Source of the DNA: Streptomyces hygroscopicus
GTDB lineage: Bacteria; Actinomycetota; Actinomycetes; Streptomycetales; Streptomycetaceae
Assembly (NCBI RefSeq): GCF_026168105.1
Contig: NZ_LBMW01000004.1
Location: 186,001 to 250,000 of the forward strand
Length of the DNA stretch: 64,000 nucleotides
Direction of reading: 5' to 3'
Position 1 is the first letter of the stretch, and each line of letters begins with the position of its first letter. Positions 38,064 to 46,123 of this stretch are shown here, one piece after another. The notes below the pieces were generated by a model, which ran no database searches, was not told the origin of the DNA, and worked only from the letters and a program-made list of their open reading frames with translations. Made by a program: the position numbers and the translations under genes.

Positions 38064-38819
38064 TTGGGTAAGGAAGCGCAGCGCAAGACGCCGCGGTACC
38101 TGGAGATCGCGGCAGAGCTGCGCGCGGCCATCAACCGGGGCGACTACAAGGCAGGAGACCGCCTGCCCAGCGAGTCCGAGCTGCGAGAGCAGCACAGTGT
38201 GGCAAGAGGCACCGCCCGGGACGCCTTGGCCCTACTTGCTGCTGAGGGTCTCACTGAAGCCCGCCGCGGCTCGGGTGTGTACGTGCGGTCCTTCAAGATG
38301 ATCCGCCGCAATGCAGCCCAGCGACTCTCGCGCAGCAACTGGGGAGCTGGCCGGGCAATCTGGGACGCTGACGCAGCTGGCCGTCGTCATGACGAGGACA
38401 CTCAGGTCGATGAGATCGACCCGCCGACACACATCGCCGGCACTCTTGGGCTCCAAGCGGGAAAGAAGGTGTGGCGGCGCCGTCGGCTGCATCGTATGGA
38501 GGGGCGTGTCGTCCAGCAGTCGACTTCGTACCTTCCGTCGGACATTGTCGCGGGGTCGCCGATTACGCAGCCGAACACCGGTCCTGGCGGAACGTATGCG
38601 CGCCTCGACGAACTGGGGCACGGTCCTGAGCGCTTCCGTGAAGAGGTGCGCGTCCGGATGCCACTTCCCGAAGAGGTGGCTGCGCTGGGGATCGCGTCCG
38701 GCACTCCGGTCATGCTGATTGCCAGGACGGCGTTTGACCAAAACGGGCGCCCAGTAGAGGTCAACGAGATGCTGCTCGATGGCAGCAACTACGTACTGGA
38801 GTACGACTTCACCTCCTAG
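38064..38819 (+). CDS. GntR/HutC-family regulator, KorSA-like
   Basis: 251 residues. An N-terminal GntR winged helix (YLEIAAELRAAINRGDYKAG, LPSESELREQH, GTARDALALLAAEGL) precedes a UTRA ligand domain (about 100-245, FREEVRVRMPLPEEVAALGI). The start is TTG 38064 with a strong AAGGAGG 7 nt upstream. Regulators of this type (KorSA, TraR, KorA) keep transfer genes of Streptomyces plasmids and integrative conjugative elements off. A T-tailed terminator follows. Repeated operator-like sites flank the gene. Confidence 0.88.
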   Translation: MGKEAQRKTPRYLEIAAELRAAINRGDYKAGDRLPSESELREQHSVARGTARDALALLAAEGLTEARRGSGVYVRSFKMIRRNAAQRLSRSNWGAGRAIWDADAAGRRHDEDTQVDEIDPPTHIAGTLGLQAGKKVWRRRRLHRMEGRVVQQSTSYLPSDIVAGSPITQPNTGPGGTYARLDELGHGPERFREEVRVRMPLPEEVAALGIASGTPVMLIARTAFDQNGRPVEVNEMLLDGSNYVLEYDFTS

Positions 38820-38832
38820 GTCACAGGTTCTC

Positions 38833-38863
38833 GCCCCCGCCGGAAACCCGACGGGGGCTTTTT
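38833..38863 (+). terminator. Intrinsic terminator after the GntR gene
   Basis: GCCCCCG (38833-38839) and CGGGGGC (38852-38858) with a five-T run directly after. The GntR gene is thus its own transcription unit. Confidence 0.85.
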
Positions 38864-38920
38864 CGCGCCACATCGGGTTGTTCTGGGGTGCCTGACTAGT
38901 CAGAGCTGTACGAGTGGGCT

Positions 38921-38936
38921 AACTTGTTCAGTACAG
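38921..38936. promoter_or_regulatory. Operator-like site 3 (AACTTGTTCAGTACAG)
   Basis: Shares ACTTGTTCAG-ACA with the palindrome at 37927 and lies in the promoter region of the transfer-side genes starting at 38988. A palindrome TGACTAGTCA is 19 bp further upstream (38893-38902). Confidence 0.5.
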
Positions 38937-38987
38937 ATTCCACCCCGGAATCTGGCCCTTCCTTCTGCCTGCCTGCCTGGAGTCTTC

Positions 38988-39239
38988 ATGGCCCAAGATG
39001 CGCCCGCCTCGGTCGCGGCATCGCCAGGCGACAAGCTGCTCCCGGCAGCCGAGGTCGCCACGATCCTCAACCTCTCCTTGACGTCGGTGTACCGCCTTGC
39101 CCGTGCTGGTGAGCTGCGCTCCCATCGCCTCGGCAAGGGCAAGGTCCGCCCCCGTGGGCTCCGTATTTGGGAGTCCTCCGCGCTTGAGTACCTGCGCGCT
39201 TCCGAGATCACTCCGCTCGCCCCGCAGGAGGTGGCCTGA
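38988..39239 (+). CDS. HTH protein of the excisionase/MerR type
   Basis: 83 residues. LLPAAEVATILNLSLTSVYR and LARAGELRSHRLGKGKVRPR form a winged HTH as in excisionases and the AlpA/MerR family. It opens the rightward transfer-side operon behind an operator-like site. It may be the element's excisionase or a local regulator. The next start overlaps its stop (TGATG). Confidence 0.72.
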   Translation: MAQDAPASVAASPGDKLLPAAEVATILNLSLTSVYRLARAGELRSHRLGKGKVRPRGLRIWESSALEYLRASEITPLAPQEVA

Positions 39240-39502
39240 TGACCACGACCGAGAGCCCCCCCACCGACACCCCCGTCCCGACTACTGCCTACCTCGCCTC
39301 CCTGGCCGCCATCCTGGACACGACGAACCGCGACGCCCTGGCGCAGACGTTCGCCGAGTTGGCGGATGAGGCGCTGGTGTTGGCGGCGAAGTCCCGGACA
39401 GCCGAGTGGTTCCGGTTCTGGGGCAACCTGCACGAGACGTTCCACCACGAGTCGCAGAAGCGGCTCGCCCCGCCGAAGCCGAAGCGGCGGTGGTTCCGAT
39501 GA
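39239..39502 (+). CDS. Hypothetical protein (87 aa)
   Basis: Helical core (AYLASLAAILDTTNRDALAQ) and a basic Pro-rich tail. Related proteins recur in Streptomyces integrative elements. Coupled to both neighbours. Confidence 0.57.
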   Translation: MTTTESPPTDTPVPTTAYLASLAAILDTTNRDALAQTFAELADEALVLAAKSRTAEWFRFWGNLHETFHHESQKRLAPPKPKRRWFR

Positions 39503-39768
39503 GCACTCCGACTGCTCCGCTTCCTCCGGCTGCCGTGCTGGCGCTCCGTTCCTTGGAGCTGCGGCTGTCCGTTCCGGCTGCCGTGGTCCGTGCGGTAACC
39601 GAGTATGAGACGGCTGCCGTGCATGCCCGTCAGCTGGCGGCGGTTGCCGAGTCCGGCGGCATGTCGGATCTGGACGCGGACAGCCTGGCTGTGGCCGAGG
39701 ACCTGATGGCCGCCTCCCGCGCCACGCTCGCCCAGGCCGGCCGGCTCGACCTGATCGGCGCCGCGTGA
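39499..39768 (+). CDS. Hypothetical helical protein (89 aa)
   Basis: Two amphipathic helices (ALRSLELRLSVPAAVVRAVT, ADSLAVAEDLMAASRATLAQ). ATGA overlap at its start and TGATG at its end. Function unknown. Confidence 0.57.
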   Translation: MSTPTAPLPPAAVLALRSLELRLSVPAAVVRAVTEYETAAVHARQLAAVAESGGMSDLDADSLAVAEDLMAASRATLAQAGRLDLIGAA

Positions 39769-39935
39769 TGGCGACGGCGATCCAGCCGCGGATGCCGGTC
39801 GAGTTCTCCGACGACCTGGCGCGCGCCCTCTACCGGGAGACCGCCCGGCAGACCCCGGCCGAGCAGCGGGTGTCGTGCCCGATCCACCTCGACTGGCGGG
39901 ACCACTGCCGGCACCTGCACGAGGTCGTCCGGTGA
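39768..39935 (+). CDS. Hypothetical protein with HCxH-like end (55 aa)
   Basis: A complete short frame whose ATG shares its A with the preceding TGA. The C-terminal half has CPIHLDWRDHCRHLHEV, with Cys and His spaced as in a small zinc site. Confidence 0.5.
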   Translation: MATAIQPRMPVEFSDDLARALYRETARQTPAEQRVSCPIHLDWRDHCRHLHEVVR

Positions 39936-40003
39936 GCGCCGAGCACGAGCGCACGAAGCCTCCGTTGCCGGTTCGTCCGCCGCGCCCTCACCCGCAGGGC
40001 TGA
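39932..40003 (+). CDS. Pro-rich micro-peptide (23 aa)
   Basis: GTGA overlap with the preceding gene and an in-frame stop after 23 codons (KPPLPVRPPRPHPQG). It may be a spacer translated by coupling rather than a functional protein. Confidence 0.25.
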   Translation: MSAEHERTKPPLPVRPPRPHPQG

Positions 40004-40088
40004 CCCCCTAGCGCGCGGGTGGCGGTGTCTGCCCTGTCCCGCCGGCCGCGGCTTCCAATCCCGCACGACCCGATTTGAGAGGACAGCC

Positions 40089-40286
40089 ATGCCCCGCTGG
40101 ACCGTAACCCGCAAGGGCGTCGAAGGCCCCGGCGCTGGCGGCCAGTACACGTACAGCGCCCGCGCCGAGAGCGCGGAGCAGGCGGTCGAGAAGACCGCGG
40201 TCAAGGCCAACCGGCTGGTGAGCCGCATCAACCGCGGCAACACCGTGCTCGACCCCACGCCGACCGACATCACCCGAATCGATTGA
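40089..40286 (+). CDS. Hypothetical small protein (65 aa)
   Basis: Basic beta-alpha protein (GGQYTYSARAESAEQAVEKT). GAGAGGA precedes the ATG. Function unknown. Confidence 0.55.
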   Translation: MPRWTVTRKGVEGPGAGGQYTYSARAESAEQAVEKTAVKANRLVSRINRGNTVLDPTPTDITRID

Positions 40287-40297
40287 AGGAGACCGCC

Positions 40298-40549
40298 ATG
40301 TCCAAGCCGTCTTGGCTGCAGAGCCAGCTCGACGACCGTGCCCGTACCGCCGACGCTCTCGGCGCCGCAGCCGACCAGATGAACGTGTGCCGCAGCATCG
40401 CCGCCGACCTGAACGCCAAGGGCCGGGAGCACACTTCGGACCCCCTCTGGCGGTCGGCGGTGGCCGAGTCGCATCGGCTCGCCGACGTGGCCGCGGCCCA
40501 TGGCATCGACGTCCACGACATCGGTGACGAAGCAGCCCGGCGCCGCTAA
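40298..40549 (+). CDS. Hypothetical small protein (83 aa)
   Basis: Helical, with QSQLDDRARTADALGAAADQ near the start. GAAGGAG 7 nt before ATG 40298 sets the start. Function unknown. Confidence 0.55.
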   Translation: MSKPSWLQSQLDDRARTADALGAAADQMNVCRSIAADLNAKGREHTSDPLWRSAVAESHRLADVAAAHGIDVHDIGDEAARRR

Positions 40550-40660
40550 CCCCCCGATCGCCGTGGGCGGCGGGGAAGTTCCGAATCCCCCGCGGCCCCC
40601 GCCGTCCACGGCTTGCCACCCCCCATCCCAGCCCCACCTGACCAGTAGGGATCCACTGCC

Positions 40661-40861
40661 ATGCCCACGCTCACTTTGATCACGTCTGTTCCGTCGTCGG
40701 ATGCCGCCTACCGCGCGGATCTGATCCACCGCTACCTGGCTGCCCGGCACCGGCGTATCCGGCTGGCCCTGCTCGACGAGGCCGCCCGCTACGACCACGC
40801 CAACCCGGGCGCGTCCCTCACGGACGAGCTGCTCGGCGCGGGCCTCGGCGACGCCGCCTGA
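40661..40861 (+). CDS. Hypothetical small protein (66 aa)
   Basis: Arg-rich helix (IHRYLAARHRRIRLALLDEA) and an acidic C-terminus. No recognised family. Confidence 0.52.
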   Translation: MPTLTLITSVPSSDAAYRADLIHRYLAARHRRIRLALLDEAARYDHANPGASLTDELLGAGLGDAA

Positions 40862-40898
40862 ACCTCCACCCCGACCCACTGACCCGAGAGGAACCGTC

Positions 40899-41069
40899 AT
40901 GTCGAAGTCCCGCCCGCACGAGAACCAGACCCCTGCAGAGCTCAAGCAGAGCCTCGCCGCGGTCAACCAGCAGGCCAAGCAGGCCGCCCAGACCGGACCG
41001 AAGAAGTACGAGGACACCCTCCACGGCGTTGCGAACGACCTCCTCGACGAGATCAAGCGACGCAGCTAA
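40899..41069 (+). CDS. Hypothetical small charged protein (56 aa)
   Basis: Complete frame with GAGAGGA upstream of the ATG. Amphipathic helix (LKQSLAAVNQQAKQAAQTG) and a conserved-looking end (LHGVANDLLDEIKRRS). Function unknown. Confidence 0.5.
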   Translation: MSKSRPHENQTPAELKQSLAAVNQQAKQAAQTGPKKYEDTLHGVANDLLDEIKRRS

Positions 41070-41211
41070 CTCCCCCGACTGCCGCTCCCCCGGACTCTCA
41101 TCCCCCGCGCGGGGAGCGGCGCTCAGCCCCTGCCCGGCCGAACTCCGGGCCTACGCCTCGAAGCAGGCAGGGGCACGCACCACCATCCGATCCCGATCCG
41201 AGAGGACCCGC

Positions 41212-41343
41212 ATGTTCGGCAAGAAGAAGGACCTGACCAGCCCGGCCGCCGTCGCGAAGAGCAACAAGGTCTACGACGGCCTGAAGACCGGAACCGTCAA
41301 GGACGCGAAGAAGGCCCTGAACAAAGCCCACGGCAAGGGCTGA
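41212..41343 (+). CDS. Lysine-rich micro-protein (43 aa)
   Basis: MFGKKKDLTSPAAVAKSNKV followed by a Lys-rich end. GAGAGGA precedes the ATG. Lys codons are far commoner than in the neighbouring genes, so it may bind nucleic acid or membrane. Confidence 0.5.
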   Translation: MFGKKKDLTSPAAVAKSNKVYDGLKTGTVKDAKKALNKAHGKG

Positions 41344-41396
41344 CCGCCTACCCCTATCCGCGATCACGACAACCCCAACCACCGAAAGGACCCGCC

Positions 41397-41507
41397 ATGG
41401 CCGAGCCCACCGACCAGCACCTTGGTGACGACACTCAGCACGCCGACGGTTGCGGCCTCTGCGGATACCGCATCGGCCACCAGATCGGGTGCCCAGCCGC
41501 TGGCTGA
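41397..41507 (+). CDS. Cys-containing micro-protein (36 aa)
   Basis: GAAAGGA precedes ATG 41397. The sequence has CGLCGYRIGHQIGC, four residues that could hold one metal ion. Too short for the usual families. Confidence 0.45.
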   Translation: MAEPTDQHLGDDTQHADGCGLCGYRIGHQIGCPAAG

Positions 41508-41603
41508 CCGGCTGCCCGTCCGCCCCGGACCCCCGGCCCGGGGCGGGCGGAGAACTGGCGCAGCACCACCACCCCATCCGTTCTGACCCTGTGTGAGGTC
41601 GTC

Positions 41604-41810
41604 ATGTTCCGCCTCGTCCTGATCGCCCTTCTGGGCTTGTACCTGATCGCCGTGGGTGTGGCTCCGGCCGCCGCCGCTCCGGTCACTCTCGCTGGTGCCG
41701 GGCTGGCCGTCATCATCGGCGCGATCCCCGGCCCGGTACTCGCGCTGGCCGCCGTCGCCGTGTGGCTGCACTACCGGCACCAGCCGGCCTCCCAGCCGCG
41801 GAGGGCCTGA
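41604..41810 (+). CDS. Two-helix small membrane protein
   Basis: 68 residues with two hydrophobic helices (LVLIALLGLYLIAVGVA, LAVIIGAIPGPVLALAAVAV) and a short basic tail. In Streptomyces plasmids, small membrane proteins of the Spd type sit beside the transfer gene; position fits. TGATG overlap with the next gene. Confidence 0.6.
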   Translation: MFRLVLIALLGLYLIAVGVAPAAAAPVTLAGAGLAVIIGAIPGPVLALAAVAVWLHYRHQPASQPRRA

Positions 41811-42013
41811 TGCCGTTCACCTTCCGGAAGAGCTTCCGGATCCTGCCCGGGGTCCGCCTGAACCTCAGCCGCCGCTCTTGGTCGATCACGTTGGGCGGGA
41901 AGCACGGGCCGCACTACACGCGCAGTTCGACCGGACGGCGCACCACCAGCTTCAACCTTCCGGGGCCGTTCGGCTACCGCAAGACGACCACCCGACGAAA
42001 CCGAGAGGACTGA
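41810..42013 (+). CDS. DUF4236-type protein
   Basis: 67 residues. MPFTFRKSFRILPGVRLNLS is the DUF4236 signature (PF-FRKSFKLAPGVRLN-S); the rest is a short beta-rich tail (SWSITLGGKHGPH). Function unknown, often in mobile elements. Confidence 0.7.
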   Translation: MPFTFRKSFRILPGVRLNLSRRSWSITLGGKHGPHYTRSSTGRRTTSFNLPGPFGYRKTTTRRNRED

Positions 42014-42019
42014 TCCACC

Positions 42020-43192
42020 GTGAGCAGCTGGTTCGAAGAGCGTCGCGCCGACAAGGCGGCTGACGCGAAGCAGCGGCGGGAGGACCGCGCGTTCGAGTCC
42101 AAGCTGCGCCGCGATGAACGCCGCGACGACCGTAAGGAGAAGCGCGAGGAGACCGCGCAGCGCCGCCGTGACCGTTCCGCACGCCGCCAAGCCCGCGCCG
42201 CCCGGCGGGAGAAGACCCTCACCCCCGGCAACGTGTACCGCAAGGGCACGCTCGGCCTGGTCACCCTGTCGGCGCTGGCGTCGCTGCCCGCGCAGATCAT
42301 CCACTTCGTCACGATCTCGTGGATGCTGCTGCCCATCGGGCCCGCCCTGGAAGGCGCAGCGTGGGTGATGGCGGCCGGTGTCGCGTATGCCGACGAGCGG
42401 AAGCTCGCCCCGTGGGTGCGGTGGCTGCTGCGTGCCCTGTCGATGGGTGCCGCCGGGTTCGCCGCCCACATCAACTATCAGTACGGGCTCAGCCTCGCCG
42501 GCAACGGTCTGACTGATGGCCAGGCGCAGATGGTCGGTCTCGGTTTGGCCGCGGTCACGATGGGCGGCCCGCTGTTCTTCGAAGTCCGCCAGTGGGTGCT
42601 GACGTTGTCGGCTGCGGCGACGGACCCGAAGCGGCGGGCGGAGGAGAAGGCGCGCGCCAAGCACGAGCGGCGGCGTCGGCGTCATCACCGGACGGTCGCG
42701 GACATCGCGGACCGGCTCGTCTCCGCGGCCCCGTTCGGGACGCTGAAGTCGGAGGATGCGTGGACTCGGGCGTGGGCGATTGTCCACGGCACGGACGAGC
42801 CCGGCATGACGCCGAGGCTGCACGCCTACGCGGTCCGCTCCGCCCAGGCTTTGGCCGCTGCGCAGGAGCCCGCGCCGATAGATACGAAGACCATCCGGCA
42901 GCGGATTCTCGAACACCTGCGCAAGCCGTCAGGGGCCCCGTCGCAGCCTCTGCGATATGTCCTCCCGACGCCTCCCGCGACGGTACTCGGAGTGACCGGA
43001 AAGCCGCAGGTGGTTACCGATCTCCCCCCTGCCTCCAAGACGCCCTCGGAGAAGCGCTCCAAGGGGTCCCGGAGGCGGCCTCCGGCGCACCGCCGCAGCA
43101 AGGGTGACGCGCTCCCGTTCCACCCCCTCGCCAAGTCGCAGGCAGCCGACACCGCCCGCAAGCACACGGCCGTCAACGGCCACCACCACTAG
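42020..43192 (+). CDS. SpdB-like multi-pass membrane protein (plasmid spread)
   Basis: 390 residues. A very charged N-terminal coiled coil (about 1-70) is followed by about four membrane helices (80-200: LVTLSALASLPAQIIHFVTI, ALEGAAWVMAAGVAY), and a basic soluble C-terminal part. This layout and location directly before the FtsK-type gene match Spd proteins, which help intramycelial plasmid spread between septal compartments in Streptomyces. Confidence 0.75.
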   Translation: MSSWFEERRADKAADAKQRREDRAFESKLRRDERRDDRKEKREETAQRRRDRSARRQARAARREKTLTPGNVYRKGTLGLVTLSALASLPAQIIHFVTISWMLLPIGPALEGAAWVMAAGVAYADERKLAPWVRWLLRALSMGAAGFAAHINYQYGLSLAGNGLTDGQAQMVGLGLAAVTMGGPLFFEVRQWVLTLSAAATDPKRRAEEKARAKHERRRRRHHRTVADIADRLVSAAPFGTLKSEDAWTRAWAIVHGTDEPGMTPRLHAYAVRSAQALAAAQEPAPIDTKTIRQRILEHLRKPSGAPSQPLRYVLPTPPATVLGVTGKPQVVTDLPPASKTPSEKRSKGSRRRPPAHRRSKGDALPFHPLAKSQAADTARKHTAVNGHHH

Positions 43193-43200
43193 GAGCCCCG

Positions 43201-45321
43201 ATGGCCACCCCGCAGATGGATGAGCGTCCGCCGCTGACGCTCGTCAAGGACACCCCCGACACGGTCGACGAGCTGATCGTCGAGCCGCGTCCGCGTCCGG
43301 CGTGGATGCTGTCCGGGACCGAGCTGCGCCGCCGTCTCGTGTACGCCCGGGACAACGCCGCTGACTTCGCGATCCACCACGCGATGCACACGCCGTACTA
43401 CCTGGGTTGGTCGGTGCGCGGCTACCGGCGGCTGTGCCTGCGGTGGTGGCATGCCCGGCACGACGACTACCGGCAGCAGATCGCCACCGCGAAGCAGATG
43501 CTCCGCGAGGCCAAGGACCTGCCGCGGGGCGAGGCCCGTGCCGCGGCCGAGTCGAAGGCCCGGGCCCTCCTGGACGTGCGGCGCGCCGAGTTCAAGGCGC
43601 ACAAGAAGAACCACTGGATCCGCACCGGCATCAGCGGCCTGATCGTCGTCGCCGGGACGTCGGCGGCCGTGACCATGGGCAGCTGGTGGATACAGCTCCT
43701 CCTCGCCGTGGCGTTCGTGTTCACCGGCGCCTGGTTCGGCCGGCCCGAAACCCCCGCCAGTGCCGCCCCGCAGGCTCCGACCCGCACCAGCCACCTGGGC
43801 GAGGAGACGATGCGCCGCGTCCTCGTCGAAGCCGGCGTCGTCCCCGAGAAGCGGGCCGCCGAGATCCGTGGCGTTGGCATCCCGCACGCTGACGGCCCCG
43901 GTATCGCTTACGCCGTCGACCTGCCGTCCGGCATTCCCGCCTCGGTCGCGTTGGGTAAGGAGAAGCAGCGGCAGATCGCGTCGGCGCTGGCTGTGCACTC
44001 CGACTGGATCGACCTGGACGTGGACCGCGGTCCGGGCAGCAGCGAGTCCCGGCTGAAGGTGTGGGTGTCCAACGGTGACCCGTTCGCCGTGGTGCGCCGC
44101 TCTCCGCTCCTTGACCACAAGGGCCAGATCAACACGTTCCGGGACGGCATCGTGGTTGGCTTCGGGAAGCGTGGAGAGCCCCTCACCCTCTGGGTCCGCG
44201 ACACCAGCCTCCTCGTCGGCGGCGCTACCCGCCGCGGTAAGGGCATGCTGCTCGCGAACATCCTCATCGGTGTCGCCAAGGACCCGTGGGTCAACGTGCG
44301 GATCTTCGACGGCAAGGGCACCGCGGAACACAACCCCTACGCGCCGATCGCCGCGACGTTCGTCAAGCGCGCAGCCCAGCGTCTGGCCATAGCCACCGAC
44401 GCGATCGTCGCCGAGCTGGAGCGCCGCTCCGACCTGCTGGACCAGCACGGATACGAGAAGATCGACGACGAGAACTACGAGGAGGTCATGCAACTCCTGG
44501 GCGGCCGGGAAGTGTTCATCGTCGACGAACTCGCGACCTACACCCCTAAGGGCATCAGCCCGTGGGCCGACCGGACGACCGAGAACCTGTCGCAGATCGC
44601 CGCCGTCGGCGCCTCCCTCGGCGTACTCCTCCTCTGCCTCACGCAGGTACCCGAGGTGGACGTGGTTCGCGGCCGGCTCCGGCAGAACCACGTCGGTCGG
44701 GCGGCCGTGAACACGGAGTCCGGTACGGCGTCGAACACGATCCTCGGCGATGGCATGACCGGTCAGGGCTACGACGCCTCGAAGATTCCGATTGATCAGC
44801 CCGGACGTGGATGGCTGGCCACCCCGGAGACTGGCGTCATCGAGTTCCGCTCCTACCTGGTGAAGCCGGAGGACAAGCGGCGGGTGGTCACGGAGGCCTT
44901 CGAGATCCGGAAGTCTGCCGGGCGGCTTCCCGGGCAGTGGCGAGACGCGATCGAGGAGCACCTCGTCGCCGAGACCGGGGTCTCCTCGGCAGCGGGCGGG
45001 GACCGCGGCAATGGGCGGATAGTTCACGTCGACCTGTTGGAGCGGCTGGAGATCCTCGCCAAGTCGACGGGCCGCGGCAACGTCACGAACGCCGAGGTGT
45101 TCGCCGCGTTCGCCGCCGCTGACCCGGCACGCTACGGCCTCAAGGACGGCGAGACCGAGGCCGGTTGGGCGGCGCGGGTCGGCAAGGTGATCCGCGATCA
45201 GATCGAGGCCGCTGGGGTCGATCTGGAGGTGAAGCGGGTGCCGACCGAGGACGGGAAGCGCCCGCAGGGCTACCTCCTCGACGACATCCGGACCGCCCGG
45301 AATGCCGGAAACAAACCCTGA
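43201..45321 (+). CDS. FtsK/SpoIIIE-family DNA translocase, TraB/TraSA-like transfer protein
   Basis: 706 residues. Two membrane helices at about 142-180 (GISGLIVVAGTSAAVTM, LLLAVAFVFTGAWFG), then a RecA-like motor: Walker A VGGATRRGKG (about 338-347), Walker B VFIVDELA (about 437-444), and later FtsK blocks (LLLCLTQVPEVD, GQGYDASKIP). The residue after GK is Gly, not Ser/Thr. The C-terminal 100 residues look winged-helix-like. Such proteins move double-stranded DNA between Streptomyces mycelia. Neighbours (SpdB-like, KorSA-like) support transfer rather than chromosome segregation. Confidence 0.88.
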   Translation: MATPQMDERPPLTLVKDTPDTVDELIVEPRPRPAWMLSGTELRRRLVYARDNAADFAIHHAMHTPYYLGWSVRGYRRLCLRWWHARHDDYRQQIATAKQMLREAKDLPRGEARAAAESKARALLDVRRAEFKAHKKNHWIRTGISGLIVVAGTSAAVTMGSWWIQLLLAVAFVFTGAWFGRPETPASAAPQAPTRTSHLGEETMRRVLVEAGVVPEKRAAEIRGVGIPHADGPGIAYAVDLPSGIPASVALGKEKQRQIASALAVHSDWIDLDVDRGPGSSESRLKVWVSNGDPFAVVRRSPLLDHKGQINTFRDGIVVGFGKRGEPLTLWVRDTSLLVGGATRRGKGMLLANILIGVAKDPWVNVRIFDGKGTAEHNPYAPIAATFVKRAAQRLAIATDAIVAELERRSDLLDQHGYEKIDDENYEEVMQLLGGREVFIVDELATYTPKGISPWADRTTENLSQIAAVGASLGVLLLCLTQVPEVDVVRGRLRQNHVGRAAVNTESGTASNTILGDGMTGQGYDASKIPIDQPGRGWLATPETGVIEFRSYLVKPEDKRRVVTEAFEIRKSAGRLPGQWRDAIEEHLVAETGVSSAAGGDRGNGRIVHVDLLERLEILAKSTGRGNVTNAEVFAAFAAADPARYGLKDGETEAGWAARVGKVIRDQIEAAGVDLEVKRVPTEDGKRPQGYLLDDIRTARNAGNKP

Positions 45322-45462
45322 CGGCCCCCTGTCGGGCGGTGGATAGTCGCAGGTCACCGCCCTGACAGGCCCCTGACGCGGGCTGCCATCCGAACCCCGC
45401 ACAGCCGTTCACTGTCAGCCCGCCGTCAGGGTGCTGACCTGCAGGAATCCAGCCCCGTCAGG
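45317..45462. repeat. CCTGAC/GTCAGG repeat cluster, candidate transfer locus (clt)
   Basis: CCTGAC at 45317-45322, 45361-45366 and 45372-45377 and its complement GTCAGG at 45425-45430 and 45457-45462, with further TGACAG-like variants between them. It lies immediately 3' of the translocase gene, where Streptomyces plasmids often have the repeats recognised by TraB. Confidence 0.4.
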
Positions 45463-45499
45463 GCTGATGACAGCCCGAGATGCGAGGAAGGTCCGGAAG

Positions 45500-46108
45500 A
45501 TGCTCACCCTGAAGATCGAGCAGATGACGATCGATGGACACCCGCACCTGTGCCCCGAGTGCACCTCGCCGGCTTTCACGCTCGACGGCCAGGGCTTCAT
45601 TGACGGCTTCCCAGTGTGGGGCAACTGCTGGTGCGGGTACAGCTGGGAGGACCCGCTGATCACGCTCGGGATCCTGAAGCAGATCGACGCCGCCCGCACT
45701 GGCCGGGAGCGCGCGGAGGATGACGACGTCTTCGAGGTCGAGGTCGGCGGTGTGGTCCTCGCCGGGATCCTGCACCCCGACGTGATTGTCGACGACATCC
45801 GGCGGGCTGTCCGCGACGTGTACTGGAAGCGGCTGATCAAGCCCGCGATCCGCAAGCAGAAGAAGCGGGCCGTCCGCTCCGTCAAGCGGTCTGGGAAGAA
45901 CGCGGTCGCCGCCGCCAAGGCCGCAGCGATCGGCGCCGACTACGCCCTTCGGGCCGGCGGCCACGATCCGGACCCCGACTACGAGCCCGAGCCGATCAAC
46001 CCGTGTGCCGCCTGCGACGGCAAGGGCCACCACGAGATCAAGTCCCGACTGCACAAGACCACGAACGTCCGCTGCTCCGTGTGCCTCGGCACCGGCGAAA
46101 TCGACTAG
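45500..46108 (+). CDS. Protein with DnaJ-type CxxCxGxG zinc motifs
   Basis: 202 residues. An N-terminal Cys pair (HLCPECTSPAF, CWCGYSW), a basic middle (AIRKQKKRAVRSVKRSGK) and a C-terminal pair CAACDGKGHHE and CSVCLGTGEID. The latter are DnaJ-like zinc modules. ATG 45500 has GAGGAAGG upstream; ATG 45467 is an alternative. Often found after transfer genes in Streptomyces elements; role unknown. Confidence 0.65.
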   Translation: MLTLKIEQMTIDGHPHLCPECTSPAFTLDGQGFIDGFPVWGNCWCGYSWEDPLITLGILKQIDAARTGRERAEDDDVFEVEVGGVVLAGILHPDVIVDDIRRAVRDVYWKRLIKPAIRKQKKRAVRSVKRSGKNAVAAAKAAAIGADYALRAGGHDPDPDYEPEPINPCAACDGKGHHEIKSRLHKTTNVRCSVCLGTGEID

Positions 46109-46123
46109 GAGACCCAGCCCGTC

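Noticed and set aside
43189..45402. 737-codon minus-strand frame opposite the FtsK-type gene
   Set aside because: It mirrors the coding frame of the translocase and has no recognisable domain or ribosome binding site.
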